From assembly GCA_039029355.1 (NCBI GenBank), contig JBCCGI010000011.1, forward strand, positions 88,757 to 152,756: 64,000 nt of DNA, read 5' to 3'. The position numbers and the translations under genes are program-made. This document shows positions 43,616-52,570 of this stretch, in pieces. The DNA is from JBCCGI01 sp039029355 (GTDB lineage Bacteria > Planctomycetota > UBA1135 > GCA-002686595). The notes beneath the pieces were generated by a model, which saw nothing but the letters and a program-made list of their open reading frames with translations, was not told the DNA's origin and did no database searches. Within the stretch, counting starts at the first letter, position 1. The number at the start of each line of letters is the position of its first letter.

Positions 43616-44551
43616 GTGGACGCTCCGGGCGACTTCGCGCCCGTCCAGGTCGTCGGTCTCGGCAAGCGCTTCGGCCGGCGCCGCGCGCTGGACGGGGTGA
43701 GCCTTGAGGTGGGCGCGGGCGAGATCGTCGCCCTCGTCGGCCCAAACGGCTCGGGCAAGACGACGCTGATGCGCGTGCTCGCGGGGCTCGCGCGGCCGTC
43801 GTCGGGCGAGGCGCGCGTCTTCGGCCGCGAGCCCTTCCGCGAGCGCGCCCAGGTGATGCGGCGCGCCCGCTTCGCCTTCGCGCCGCCGGCGCTGTTCCCC
43901 GGGCTCACCGCGCGCGAGCACGTCGCGCACCTCGCCGCGGTAGGGGGCGCGCGCCCCGGCCGCGCCGAGGTCGACGCCGCGCTCGAGCTCGTCGGGCTCG
44001 CCGAGCGCGCGCGCGACCGCGTGCGCACCTTCTCGTTCGGCATGCGCCAGCGGCTGGCGTTGGCGCAGTCGCTGCTGCCGCGGCCGGAGCTCTTGGTGCT
44101 CGACGAGCCGACCGACGGGCTGGATCCGCTGGCCGTGCTCGAGCTGCGCGCGATCCTGCTGCGCCTGCGCGAGGAGCACGGGCTGACGGTGCTGCTCTCC
44201 TCGCACCTGCTGCTCGAGGTGGGCGAGCTCGTGGACCGCATGTTGGTGCTGGCGGAGGGCAGGCCGCTGTTCTGGGGCGCGCCGGCGGAGCTGCTCGAAG
44301 GCGCCGAGCGGATCGAGCTGACCGCTGAGGACACCGGGCTGGCCCGCGCGGCGCTGGCCGGCGCGGGCGTCGAGGTCGAGGAGCGCGAAGACGGAGGCCT
44401 CTCCCTCCCCGCGCAGGCCCTGACCCTGACCGACGCCGCCACGCTCTTGGAGCGCGGCGGTACGCGGCTCGCGTCGTTCCACGCGCGCCGGCCCAGCCTG
44501 GAGCAGGCGCTGCTCGCCCGCCTGCGCGCCGCGCGGGAGGAGCGCCCGTGA
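43616..44551 (+). CDS. ABC-2 type transporter ATPase
   Basis: 311 residues, GTG start. Walker A GPNGSGKTT (about 41-49), signature FSFGMRQRLALAQ, Walker B LLVLDEPTDGLDPL, switch LSSHLL. The C-terminal ~80 residues are the accessory domain of the CcmA/NosF type. The permease begins inside its stop (ATGA-type overlap; GTG at 44548). Together they form a two-gene export or membrane-remodelling ABC system of unknown substrate. Confidence 0.93.
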   Translation: MDAPGDFAPVQVVGLGKRFGRRRALDGVSLEVGAGEIVALVGPNGSGKTTLMRVLAGLARPSSGEARVFGREPFRERAQVMRRARFAFAPPALFPGLTAREHVAHLAAVGGARPGRAEVDAALELVGLAERARDRVRTFSFGMRQRLALAQSLLPRPELLVLDEPTDGLDPLAVLELRAILLRLREEHGLTVLLSSHLLLEVGELVDRMLVLAEGRPLFWGAPAELLEGAERIELTAEDTGLARAALAGAGVEVEEREDGGLSLPAQALTLTDAATLLERGGTRLASFHARRPSLEQALLARLRAAREERP

Positions 44552-45384
44552 CGTTGCGCCTCGAAGGGCTGCGGCTCTGGCGCTCGCGCCAGCCCGCGCT
44601 CGCGCTCGGCGCGGTCGCCTTCTTCCTGGCGCTGATGCTGCTCGGCTTCTACACCTACGCCCAGAGCCGCACCGGCGGGAGCGCGGAGTTCCGCTACACA
44701 TACGAGAACCGCTCGTACTTCAACGGCCTGACCTTCGCGCTCTACGCCTTCTACTTCGGCTTCGTGCTGGTGCTGCCGATCTTCGCGGCAACCGAGGGCG
44801 GCGCGCAGCTTGCGGGCGACACGGGCGGAGGCACGCTGGCGCTGCTCCTGTCGCGCCCGGTGTCGAAGGCGCGCCTCTTCGCGACCAAGTTCGCGCTCGC
44901 GGCGGGGTACACGGCGGCCCTGGTGGGAGCGTTCCTCGCGCTGGCGCTGACGGTGGGGTTGCTCCTGGTCGGCTGGGGCGACCTCGACCTCTATCCCGGC
45001 GTGCTGCAGATGACCGACCGGCCGCAGCACCTGACCCAAAGCGAGGGGCTGGCGCGCTTCGCGTTGGCCTGGCCGCTCGCGAGCGTGGGACTGCTGGCGC
45101 CGCTCGCCTTCAGCTTTCTGGTCTCGGTCTGGACGCGCAGCGCGGTCAATGCGGTCGGCACGGCGGTGGCGCTCTACCTCGTGATGTACGTCGTGGCCGA
45201 GGTGCACTTCTTCCAGGACCTGCGGCCGCTGTTGTTCACGAGCTACCTCACCTTCTGGCGCGAGCTCTTCCGCGAGGAGGTCGACTGGCCCACGCTGGCC
45301 CGCGACGGCGCCAAGCTGCTGGCCTTCACGCTGCTCTTCCTCGCCCTGGCCTTCCGTCGCTTCCGCCGGCGCGAGGAGGCCTAG
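44548..45384 (+). CDS. ABC-2 type transporter permease
   Basis: 278 residues, GTG start overlapping the ATPase stop by four bases. About six membrane helices (ALALGAVAFFLALMLLGFY; YAFYFGFVLVLPIF; FALAAGYTAALVGAFLALALTVGLL; LAPLAFSFLVSVW; VALYLVMYVVAEV; LLAFTLLFLALAF). The segment TGGGTLALLLSRPVSKARLFATKF is typical of ABC-2 permeases related to NosY, often linked to copper-site or lipoprotein export, but the substrate is not known here. Confidence 0.9.
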   Translation: MTLRLEGLRLWRSRQPALALGAVAFFLALMLLGFYTYAQSRTGGSAEFRYTYENRSYFNGLTFALYAFYFGFVLVLPIFAATEGGAQLAGDTGGGTLALLLSRPVSKARLFATKFALAAGYTAALVGAFLALALTVGLLLVGWGDLDLYPGVLQMTDRPQHLTQSEGLARFALAWPLASVGLLAPLAFSFLVSVWTRSAVNAVGTAVALYLVMYVVAEVHFFQDLRPLLFTSYLTFWRELFREEVDWPTLARDGAKLLAFTLLFLALAFRRFRRREEA

Positions 45385-46193
45385 TGGGGCGCGAGCTCGC
45401 GCTCGAGCTGGCGCTCTTCGCCGGCGCGCTGGTGTCGGCGCTGTTCGGCTACGGCGGGCAGCTGTTCCCGCCGCCGCCCTTCGAGCCGGGCGCGCGCGAG
45501 GACGGCACGCTGCGCGTGGTCACGTGGAACGTGGGCGGGGCGCGCGGTGGAGAGCTCCACGGCCTGCGCGACGCGGACGCGCCGCACGTCGCCTCGGTGC
45601 TGCGCGCTCTCGCCCCGGACGTGGCGGTGCTGCAGGAGGTCGGCTCGCGCGCCGCCGCGGACGAGCTCGCGCGCGCGCTCGGGTCGGGCTGGGAGGCCCG
45701 ACGCGGCGCGGGCGGGCTGACGGTCTTGGCGCGCGAGGCCGAGCTCGACCGCGCGCGCCGGGTGCGCGGCGTCGGCCGCGCGCTCGTCGTCGAGCTGCGC
45801 TGGCGCGGCCTCGAAGTCGCGCTCGCCGGCGTGCACGCCGACGCGTTCGACCCCGAGGAGCGCAACGAGGAGGTCGGCCGCACCGCCGAGCGCCTCTTCG
45901 ACGAGCGCGCCGACCTGCACCTGCTGCTGGGCGACCTGAACCTCGACGTCGACCTCGACAAGAAGCGCGACCTCTTCAGCAGCCAGGTGCACCTCGACGT
46001 CGAGACGTACAACTTCGTCGCGGACCGTCTGCGCGACGCCGCCTCGGGCCGCGGTGCGACCGCCGAGCCCGACCGGCGGCTCGACTATGTCTTCGTGTCG
46101 CGCTCGGCGCGCGTCGAGGCGGCCGGGCCGTGGAAGGGGCAGCGGGTGGGAACGATGGACCATGACCCGGTCGTGGCGGACGTGTTGCCCTAG
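45384..46193 (+). CDS. Endonuclease/exonuclease/phosphatase family protein
   Basis: 269 residues, GTG start sharing a base with the preceding stop. N-terminal hydrophobic helix (about 4-24) suggests membrane anchoring or export. EEP-fold motifs: VVTWNVGG (about 49-56), VAVLQEV, LLLGDLNLDVD, DYVFVSR and the terminal MDHDPVVADV with the catalytic His. Known members cut DNA/RNA or phospholipid head groups or act on phosphoinositide-like substrates; the target here is unknown. Its stop codon overlaps the stop of the convergent methyltransferase gene in a CTAG. Confidence 0.9.
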   Translation: MGRELALELALFAGALVSALFGYGGQLFPPPPFEPGAREDGTLRVVTWNVGGARGGELHGLRDADAPHVASVLRALAPDVAVLQEVGSRAAADELARALGSGWEARRGAGGLTVLAREAELDRARRVRGVGRALVVELRWRGLEVALAGVHADAFDPEERNEEVGRTAERLFDERADLHLLLGDLNLDVDLDKKRDLFSSQVHLDVETYNFVADRLRDAASGRGATAEPDRRLDYVFVSRSARVEAAGPWKGQRVGTMDHDPVVADVLP

Positions 46194-46993
46194 CCCGGCT
46201 TGCGCGCGATCAGCGCGTACCCCAGCGCCACCGCCGAGTCGTTGCTGAGCTTCGACAAGAGGTGCGCGGTGAGCTGCACCGTCGCATAGGCCGGCGCCAG
46301 CAGCACGTTGCGCCAGGCCGAGGGCAGCACGCTGCCGTCGCTCTGCAGCTCCTTCGCGCCGAGCGTCCGCAGCAGATACTGCACGGTCAGCGCTCCCACC
46401 GCCGCCGCGAAGTTGCCGCGCGGCTCCACGGAGACGACCTCGAGCCCCGCCGCCGTGGCCAGGTCGCGCAGCGAGCTGGGCGTGTAGCGGTAGTAGTCCG
46501 ACGGCAGCTCGTGCAGCGGCTGCAGGAACGGCACGGTGAGGATCAGCGTGCCGCCCGGCTTCAGCACGCGACCCATCTCGCCGATGCACTGGCGCGGTCG
46601 CGGGACGTGCTCGAGGACCTCGGTCGAGAGCACGGTGTCCAGGGTCCCGTCGCCGAAGGGCAGGCGGTTGCCGTCGCCGAACACGTCGACGGTGCGGCCG
46701 GCGCGGTCGAGCATGCTCCAGAGCTCGGGCAGCTTGTCGAGGATCGACGGCGGGTACTCGAGGCCGAGGTAGCGGCTGACGTGCGGCGCGAACAGCTCGG
46801 CGTAGGGGCTCTCCGCGGTGCCGACGTCGAGCAGTAGGCCCGAGGCGTGCTCGGCACACCGCTCGACCGAGCCGCGCAGGTGCATCCAGTCGAGCCAGTA
46901 GGGCGAGAAGAACGAGCGCTTGCGCCACGCGTTGAGGCGTTCTAGCAGCGGGGGGCGCGCGTGGACGACGCCGGATCGGCGCGGTTCGCTCAA
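46190..46993 (-). CDS. SAM-dependent methyltransferase
   Basis: 267 residues from a TTG at 46993 that overlaps the stop of the glycosyltransferase gene (TTGA); a GTG at 46969 is the alternative. Class I methyltransferase: LLLDVGTAESPYAELF for the SAM-binding loop, LGLEYP, FGDGTLDTVLSTEVLEHVPRP (Methyltransf_11) and GGTLILTVPFLQPLHE. The C-terminus contains a hydrophobic stretch (ATVQLTAHLLSKLSNDSAV). It probably methylates a sugar or lipid in surface-glycan synthesis, given its place next to a membrane glycosyltransferase and the Wzm/Wzt cluster. Confidence 0.9.
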   Translation of the reverse strand: MSEPRRSGVVHARPPLLERLNAWRKRSFFSPYWLDWMHLRGSVERCAEHASGLLLDVGTAESPYAELFAPHVSRYLGLEYPPSILDKLPELWSMLDRAGRTVDVFGDGNRLPFGDGTLDTVLSTEVLEHVPRPRQCIGEMGRVLKPGGTLILTVPFLQPLHELPSDYYRYTPSSLRDLATAAGLEVVSVEPRGNFAAAVGALTVQYLLRTLGAKELQSDGSVLPSAWRNVLLAPAYATVQLTAHLLSKLSNDSAVALGYALIARKPG

Positions 46994-48798
46994 CCGTCTT
47001 CCTCCGCGAGTCGGTACAGGGTCAGGAGCGGGCCCGGCCGGGATACGCTCCAGAGCGAGGTCAGCGGGAAGTCGAGCTCGGTGGGGAGGCGTGCCTCCCA
47101 CGGAGCGTCGCGTTCCGAAGGGCTGACGGTGAACAGCGGCGCGGCTTCGACCGACAGGAGCGGCAGCTTCTCAGCGCCCCCTGTGGCCGGTGTCGGGTCG
47201 ATGAGGAAGGGCGGCACGCCGTCGCCGGGGTTGCGGTCCACCAGCAGCACGTGCGTTACGCCTAGCCCAGCCAGGATCTCGTCCGGCGTCGCCCCGAGGT
47301 GCTCGCGGCCCGGCTTGATGCACGAGCTGTGGGTGCGCATCTCGAAGTCGAACAGGTCGGCCACCGACACCGCGTCGAGGCCTGCGCCCGCGATCGGCTC
47401 GACGCCCGCCTCCAGCAGCGCATGGCGATGCGCTTCGCGCGCGTAGAGCTCGCGCCAGCCGGCGAGCCGTTCGAGGCTCGCCAGGTCGAGCGGCAGGTCG
47501 GGCCCGTAGATGTCGATGGCCACCCGCGCGTCCAGTTCTGCGAGGCGCTGCGCGGCGAGCGCGCGCGTATCGGGCTGCACCAACACCCAGCCCAGGCGCG
47601 CGCTCTGCACCAGCGGAAGCGCGAGCAGCGGGACGAGCGCCCAGCGGAGCCCCGCTGCGCTCCAGAGCCGCTCGGCGGCGAAGCCCGCGGCGGGAGCCAG
47701 CAGCACCGCGAGCGGCAACAGGTAGCGCACGTGGTCGTTGAAGTTGGTAAGGAACACCGCCGCCCAGCCCAGCGCGAACACCGTCGCCGGCAGCGCGGCC
47801 CGCACGCGCAGCGCGAACGGAAGCCCCGCCAGCGCGAGCACGAGGAGCGCCGGGTCGTAGCCGAAGAAGGCGCGCACCATGCGCGCGAGCGAGGCGGCGC
47901 GGAAGCGGTAGGAGAAGCCCTGCCCGCCCACCTGCACGTCGCCGCCGAGACCGCCCGAGACGTGCTCGGCCGCCGGCGCACCGTGCACCAGGAGGTAGGG
48001 GTGCCCGGCCGCGACGGCGAGGCCCGCGAAGACGGCGAGGCCCGCGAGCGCGAGCTTGCCCCGCTGCGCGAGCTCCGCGCCCGACCAGCCGCCCGGTCGC
48101 GCGATCCACGCGAGCCCCGGGATGCCGACCGCGAGCAGCCCGCCCTGGTGCGTGGCGAGGGCCAGCCCGGCCGCCGCCGCCGAGGCGAGGAGCGCGCGCG
48201 TGCGTCCGCCCGCGAGGTACGCGGCCGCCCCCCAGCTCGCCAGCGCGAGGAAGAGGACCATCGGCACCCAGGGCCGCTCCTGGACCGAGAAGTGCACGTG
48301 CAGGAGCCCGGTCGCCACCAGCCAAGCGGCGACCCAGGCGCCCGCGCGCAGCCCCATGGCGCGCGCCGCGCGCAGCACGACCCAGGGCGTCAGCGCCCCG
48401 AGGAGCGCCACAAGCACGCGCGCCGGCAGGTGCGCGCGCTCCGGCTCTTCGAGCAGCCGCATGCCGTACTCGCCCGCGCCGGCCCAGTCGCCCGCGGCCC
48501 GCCCGGCGCCGTACTGGGCGGCGTAGATCGGCAGCAGGAGGTAGGGCATCAGGTAGGGGTAGCTCGTGTACGCGCCCGCCGGCGGCACCGGCGTCTTCTC
48601 CTTCGCCATCCCCAGCGCGCCGCGCACGATGTGGGTGTCGGGCACATAGCTCGTGGTGGGCAGCCCGTGCCCGATCGGAGCCAGGCGGAGGGCCAGCGGA
48701 AGCAGCACCAAGAGCGCGAGCGCCGCGGCGCGGCGGCCGCCCGGGGCGGGGGTCGCCGCCGGGGTCGGGGGAGAGGGGGCCATCGAGGCGCCTACCAT
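46990..48798 (-). CDS. Polytopic membrane glycosyltransferase, PMT/ArnT-like
   Basis: About 602 residues from the ATG at 48798 (an ATG at 48783 is an alternative). Around ten membrane helices between residues about 25 and 390 (ALALLVLLPLALRLAP; LVALLGALTPWVVL; ALLASAAAAGLALATHQGG; LALAGLAVFAGLAVAAGHPYL; LALAGLPFAL; TVFALGWAAVFLTNF) followed by a C-terminal soluble domain. The YVPDTHIV in the first loop carries the acidic residue expected in GT-C enzymes that use a lipid-linked sugar. Family 39-like by layout. It is coupled to the methyltransferase downstream and divergent from Wzm. Confidence 0.87.
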   Translation of the reverse strand: MVGASMAPSPPTPAATPAPGGRRAAALALLVLLPLALRLAPIGHGLPTTSYVPDTHIVRGALGMAKEKTPVPPAGAYTSYPYLMPYLLLPIYAAQYGAGRAAGDWAGAGEYGMRLLEEPERAHLPARVLVALLGALTPWVVLRAARAMGLRAGAWVAAWLVATGLLHVHFSVQERPWVPMVLFLALASWGAAAYLAGGRTRALLASAAAAGLALATHQGGLLAVGIPGLAWIARPGGWSGAELAQRGKLALAGLAVFAGLAVAAGHPYLLVHGAPAAEHVSGGLGGDVQVGGQGFSYRFRAASLARMVRAFFGYDPALLVLALAGLPFALRVRAALPATVFALGWAAVFLTNFNDHVRYLLPLAVLLAPAAGFAAERLWSAAGLRWALVPLLALPLVQSARLGWVLVQPDTRALAAQRLAELDARVAIDIYGPDLPLDLASLERLAGWRELYAREAHRHALLEAGVEPIAGAGLDAVSVADLFDFEMRTHSSCIKPGREHLGATPDEILAGLGVTHVLLVDRNPGDGVPPFLIDPTPATGGAEKLPLLSVEAAPLFTVSPSERDAPWEARLPTELDFPLTSLWSVSRPGPLLTLYRLAEEDG

Positions 48799-48952
48799 GC
48801 GCCGCGCGGGGCGCCCCGGCAACCGCCTGGGCGGGCGGGGGGGCCTTTCGTTCCCGGTTGGGCGCGGGGCCCTTGCTCGGGAGCCCGCCCCGGCCGCGCG
48901 GGGTTTTGCGGATCCTCGCCGTCTTGCGGAGGGCTCCCACCGGCCGCCTGGG

Positions 48953-48958
48953 TACGAT
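48953..48958 (+). promoter_or_regulatory. Candidate -10 element of the polysaccharide export operon
   Basis: TACGAT (four of six consensus) about 102 bases before the Wzm ATG in the divergent region upstream of 48798. No good -35 was found at a normal distance. It is the best candidate for the long plus-strand glycan transcript. Confidence 0.25.
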
Positions 48959-49060
48959 AGGGGGCTCCTTTCCTGCTTCCCGAGCTTCGCCCAGGCCGCT
49001 CCGCGAGCCGACAAGGCCTCCGGGCGCCCTCTGCGCCCCGCCGCCCGTTTTCCCCCCCCA

Positions 49061-50023
49061 ATGGACGTCGAGACTTCTGCAACCGGTGGACAGCCTTCGC
49101 CGGCCCCGCCCTCGGGCGGCGTCGCGGGCGCGGCCGACGGCGGCTGGGTTACCGCCCGGCCCCCGCAGATGCTGGAGGTGCTCCAGCGGATCGTGTGCTT
49201 CCCGGCCCTGTGTGTGGAGCACCGCGACCTGATCCGCACCAGCGTCCGCCGCGAGCTCCAGGCGCGCTTCACCGGCACCGCGCTCGGCTGGTTCTGGCCG
49301 CTGCTGCAGCCGCTGCTGCTCTTCGCGGTCTACTACTTCATCTTCACCAAGCTGCTCGGCTTCAAGTTCGGCGACGCCCTCCCCGAGGAGCAGAAGTCCG
49401 CCTTCGGCATCTTCATGTTCGTCGGCGTCGTGATGTGGGCCTCGGTCGCCGAGAGCCTGCAGCGCGGCTGCAACGTCATCGTCGAGAACGGGAACCTGAT
49501 CAAGAAGCTGGCGTTCCCCTCCGAGGTGCTGCCGCTCAACGTGGTGCTCGTCAGCCTGGTGACGATGCTCTTCGCGATCGGGATGTTCATCGTGGGGACG
49601 TTCACGCCGGTGTGGATCACGCCGGGGCCGATGCTGCTCTGGTTGCCGCTCCTGGTGCTGATCCAGGGCGTGTTCACGCTGGGGCTGACGCTGTTCCTGT
49701 CCGCGCTGCAGGTGTTCCTGCGGGATACGCTCCAGGTCGTCACTGTCGTCGTGACGGTGTGGATGTTCGTCACGCCGCTCTTCTGGGCGCCCGAGGTGGT
49801 CGGGGACCCGATCGAGCCCTACATGGGGCTCGTTCGCGCCAACCCGATGTACCACCTGGTCTACGCCTACCGGGCCGTGCTGATGTCGTCCGAGCCGGCG
49901 TTCATCTTCAACGAGAGCTTCGGCGCCTCGGTCGCGATCTTCTCGGTGTGGGCGCTCGTGGCCTTTGCGCTCGGCTACGGCTTCTTCATCCTCTGCCAGC
50001 GCCGCTTCGCGGACGAGGTCTAG
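49061..50023 (+). CDS. ABC-2 polysaccharide export permease, Wzm-like
   Basis: 320 residues from the ATG at 49061. A cytoplasmic N-terminus of about 70 residues precedes RRELQARFTGTALGWFWPLLQPLLLFAVYYFIF, the classic start of Wzm/TagG-type permeases, and about six membrane helices (FGIFMFVGVVMWASVAES; VLPLNVVLVSLVTMLFAIGMFIVG; LLWLPLLVLIQGVFTLGLTLF; VTVVVTVWMFVTPLFWAPEVV; VAIFSVWALVAFALGYGFF). Moves a lipid-linked polysaccharide across the inner membrane with the ATPase that follows four bases later. Confidence 0.93.
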   Translation: MDVETSATGGQPSPAPPSGGVAGAADGGWVTARPPQMLEVLQRIVCFPALCVEHRDLIRTSVRRELQARFTGTALGWFWPLLQPLLLFAVYYFIFTKLLGFKFGDALPEEQKSAFGIFMFVGVVMWASVAESLQRGCNVIVENGNLIKKLAFPSEVLPLNVVLVSLVTMLFAIGMFIVGTFTPVWITPGPMLLWLPLLVLIQGVFTLGLTLFLSALQVFLRDTLQVVTVVVTVWMFVTPLFWAPEVVGDPIEPYMGLVRANPMYHLVYAYRAVLMSSEPAFIFNESFGASVAIFSVWALVAFALGYGFFILCQRRFADEV

Positions 50024-50027
50024 CTCG

Positions 50028-51317
50028 ATGGCCGCGGACTACGCACTCGAGGTCCAGGGCCTCTCCAAGGCCTACCGCGTCTACGGCGGGCCGATGAGGC
50101 GCATCGTCGAGGCGGTTACCTTCGGCAAGAAGAAGGGCCACCACGAGTTCTGGGCGCTGAAGGACGTGTCGTTCAACCTCAAGCCCGGCGGCGCGCTCGG
50201 CCTGTGCGGCGCGAACGGGGCGGGCAAGTCGACGCTGCTCAAGATCCTCGCCGGCACGACGGCGCCGACCAAGGGGCGCTTCCGGATGGGCGGTAAGGTG
50301 GCCAGCCTGCTCGAGCTCGGAGCCGGCTTCCACCTGGACTTCACCGGCCGCGCGAACATCTTCATGAACGGCATCATGATGGGGTTCTCGCGGCGCGAGA
50401 TCGAAGCGAAGCTCGACGAGATCATCGACTTCGCCGAGCTCGGCGAGTACATCGACGAGCCGGTGCGGACCTACTCGTCGGGGATGGGCCTGCGCCTCGG
50501 CTTCAGCGTCGCGGTGTCGGTCGACCCGGACGTGCTGATCATCGACGAGGTCTTCGCGGTGGGGGACATGTACTTCCAGAAGAAGTGCATCGACCGCATC
50601 TACGACTTCCGCCAGCGCGGGAAGACGATCCTCTTCTGCAGCCACAGCCTGTACGACATCCGCCAGCTGTGCGACGAGGCGATCTGGCTGGACCACGGCG
50701 ACTGCAAGGCGCTGGGCGACTCGGTCGAGGTCACCAACGAGTACACCGCCTTCCAGCGCGGCCACATCCACGAGTCGGCGGCGGAGGAGATGCTGGGCGA
50801 GTATCCCTCGGCGGCCGATGGGCGCGACCCGCGCAAGCTGCCGAGCATCGTCGACGCCCGCATCTACCGCATGGGCACCGACGAGGAGGCCTACGAGGTC
50901 CAGACCGGCGACTCGATCGAGCTGCGCGTCTGGTGGCGCAACCCCGAGCCGGACAAGAACCCGATCCACATCGGCATGGGCTTCCTGCGCCAGGACACGA
51001 CCACCTGCGCCGGCACCGGTACGCACTTCGACGGCGTGCAGCCCCAGGGCGAGTCCGGGTGCACCGTGCTGCGGCTGCCGAACCTGGCGCTGCTCTCCGG
51101 CCAGTTCCTGGTGCCGATCCTGCTGCTCGACAAGGAGGGCGTGCACAAGTACCAGGAGTACCTGCTGCCCGAGAACCTCGTCGTCCGCACCCACACGCGC
51201 GAGGTCGGGCTGGTGCGGGTCGAGCACGAGTGGCTCCACGCCGACCATCCGCTGCCCGACCGCGGATCCCCGGCCGAGCCCGCGGGCTCGGTCGCGGGCG
51301 AGGGAGCACAGCCTTGA
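50028..51317 (+). CDS. Polysaccharide export ATPase, Wzt-like, with C-terminal glycan-binding domain
   Basis: 429 residues. Walker A GANGAGKST (about 61-69), signature YSSGMGLRLGF, Walker B VLIIDEVFAVGD and the switch CSHSLYD, all typical of O-antigen/teichoic-acid exporters. After about residue 255 an additional domain (VDARIYRMGTDEEAYEVQTG, ELRVWWRNPEPDKNPIHIGMGF, TCAGTGTHFDG) corresponds to the Wzt C-terminal domain that recognises the chain end of the exported polymer. That domain suggests a modified terminus on the polysaccharide. The stop overlaps the TTG start of the next gene. Confidence 0.94.
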   Translation: MAADYALEVQGLSKAYRVYGGPMRRIVEAVTFGKKKGHHEFWALKDVSFNLKPGGALGLCGANGAGKSTLLKILAGTTAPTKGRFRMGGKVASLLELGAGFHLDFTGRANIFMNGIMMGFSRREIEAKLDEIIDFAELGEYIDEPVRTYSSGMGLRLGFSVAVSVDPDVLIIDEVFAVGDMYFQKKCIDRIYDFRQRGKTILFCSHSLYDIRQLCDEAIWLDHGDCKALGDSVEVTNEYTAFQRGHIHESAAEEMLGEYPSAADGRDPRKLPSIVDARIYRMGTDEEAYEVQTGDSIELRVWWRNPEPDKNPIHIGMGFLRQDTTTCAGTGTHFDGVQPQGESGCTVLRLPNLALLSGQFLVPILLLDKEGVHKYQEYLLPENLVVRTHTREVGLVRVEHEWLHADHPLPDRGSPAEPAGSVAGEGAQP

Positions 51318-52570
51318 GCGACGACCCGCGCAGGCTGTCGGCGCTGATCGTCAACTACAACTCGGGCGCCTTCGCGGTGCGCTGCGTCGAGTCGCTGCTC
51401 GACGAGTGGCGGCGCGAGGGACGCGACCCGCGCGGGATCGAGGTCGTGCTGATCGACAACGCCTCGCCCCAGGACCAGGAGCCCTTCCTGCGCCGCATCG
51501 AGGAGCTGGCCACGGACGAGACCTCGGTCGAGGTGATCCGCTGCCCCGACAACCTCGGCTACGCGGCCGGGATGAACCGCTGCCTCGAGCGCACGAGCGG
51601 CGGGCCGGACGACGTCGTCGCGGCGCTCAACCCGGACCTGTTCTTCCTGCCGGGCAACATCCGCACGCTGATGGACTACCTCGCCGAGCACCCCGAGTGC
51701 GGCGTGGTGGCCCCGCGCGCGACGATCGACCCGGAGTTCCGCCTCAGCCTGCCGAAGAACCCGCTGCCGACGCCGGTAGAGGAGCTGCGCGTGCTCGGCG
51801 CGCAGATCAGCCCGGCGCTCTGCCGCGCCTACAGCCGGCGGCGCTTCGACTATTCGCTGCCGTGGTGGACCTCGGATCAGCCGCTCGCGACCGACATGCT
51901 CTCGGGCTGCTGCCTGTTCCTGCGCCGCAGCGTCGTGGACGACCTCGGCGGGGTGATGGACGAGCGCTATCCGCTCTACTACGAGGACACCGACCTCTTC
52001 CGCTCGCTCGACGAGCGAGGCCTGACCGTCGTGCAGCACACCGGCACGACGATCGTGCACCACTGGTCGCGCTCGTCGGGTTTCGGCGAGAGCTTCCTGG
52101 GCGAGCCGATGCGCCGCTACCAGCTGTCGCGCGCCGCGTACTTCCGCAAGTTCTACGGGCCGATCGGGCTGGGCGTGATCCGGCTGGTCGACTGGCTCGC
52201 GGCCAAGTGGCCGGCGAAGTTCTCGCACCGGGCGATGCACCCGATGGAGTCGCTGGGCGAGGTCGCCGACCCGCCCGAGCTTCCGATGGGGCGCTCGACG
52301 CGCTTCCTGCTCGAGGTCGCGCTGCGGCCGAACTGGCAGCTGGCGGTCGGGATCGCGGCCGAGGGCGACCGCTGGGTCTGTCCCGCCGACGCGTGGACCT
52401 GGTTCTTCGACGTCGACTACTTCGTGCGCGCGGTCGAGCGCGACACCGGCGAGGTGCTCGGCGCGTGGCACTTCCGCAAGACGACGCCGGGCCGCACCGA
52501 GCCGCTCTCCGACGCCGAGATCGCGGCGCTGCGCGCGGCGCACGACGACGAGCTGGAGGCGGTGTCGTGA
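51314..52570 (+). CDS. Glycosyltransferase family 2
   Basis: 418 residues from a TTG at 51314 that overlaps the Wzt stop (TTGA). GT-A motifs: SALIVNYNSGAFAVRC at the nucleotide-binding start, IDNASPQDQE, NLGYAAGMNRCLERT, LNPDLFFLPGN (DxD-like) and YYEDTDLFRSLDERG near the acceptor site. The closest named types are rhamnosyl- or mannosyltransferases for O-chains. A C-terminal ~130-residue extension (about 290-418) without a recognised fold follows the catalytic domain. Coupled to the PIG-L gene by a GTGA overlap. Confidence 0.9.
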   Translation: MSDDPRRLSALIVNYNSGAFAVRCVESLLDEWRREGRDPRGIEVVLIDNASPQDQEPFLRRIEELATDETSVEVIRCPDNLGYAAGMNRCLERTSGGPDDVVAALNPDLFFLPGNIRTLMDYLAEHPECGVVAPRATIDPEFRLSLPKNPLPTPVEELRVLGAQISPALCRAYSRRRFDYSLPWWTSDQPLATDMLSGCCLFLRRSVVDDLGGVMDERYPLYYEDTDLFRSLDERGLTVVQHTGTTIVHHWSRSSGFGESFLGEPMRRYQLSRAAYFRKFYGPIGLGVIRLVDWLAAKWPAKFSHRAMHPMESLGEVADPPELPMGRSTRFLLEVALRPNWQLAVGIAAEGDRWVCPADAWTWFFDVDYFVRAVERDTGEVLGAWHFRKTTPGRTEPLSDAEIAALRAAHDDELEAVS

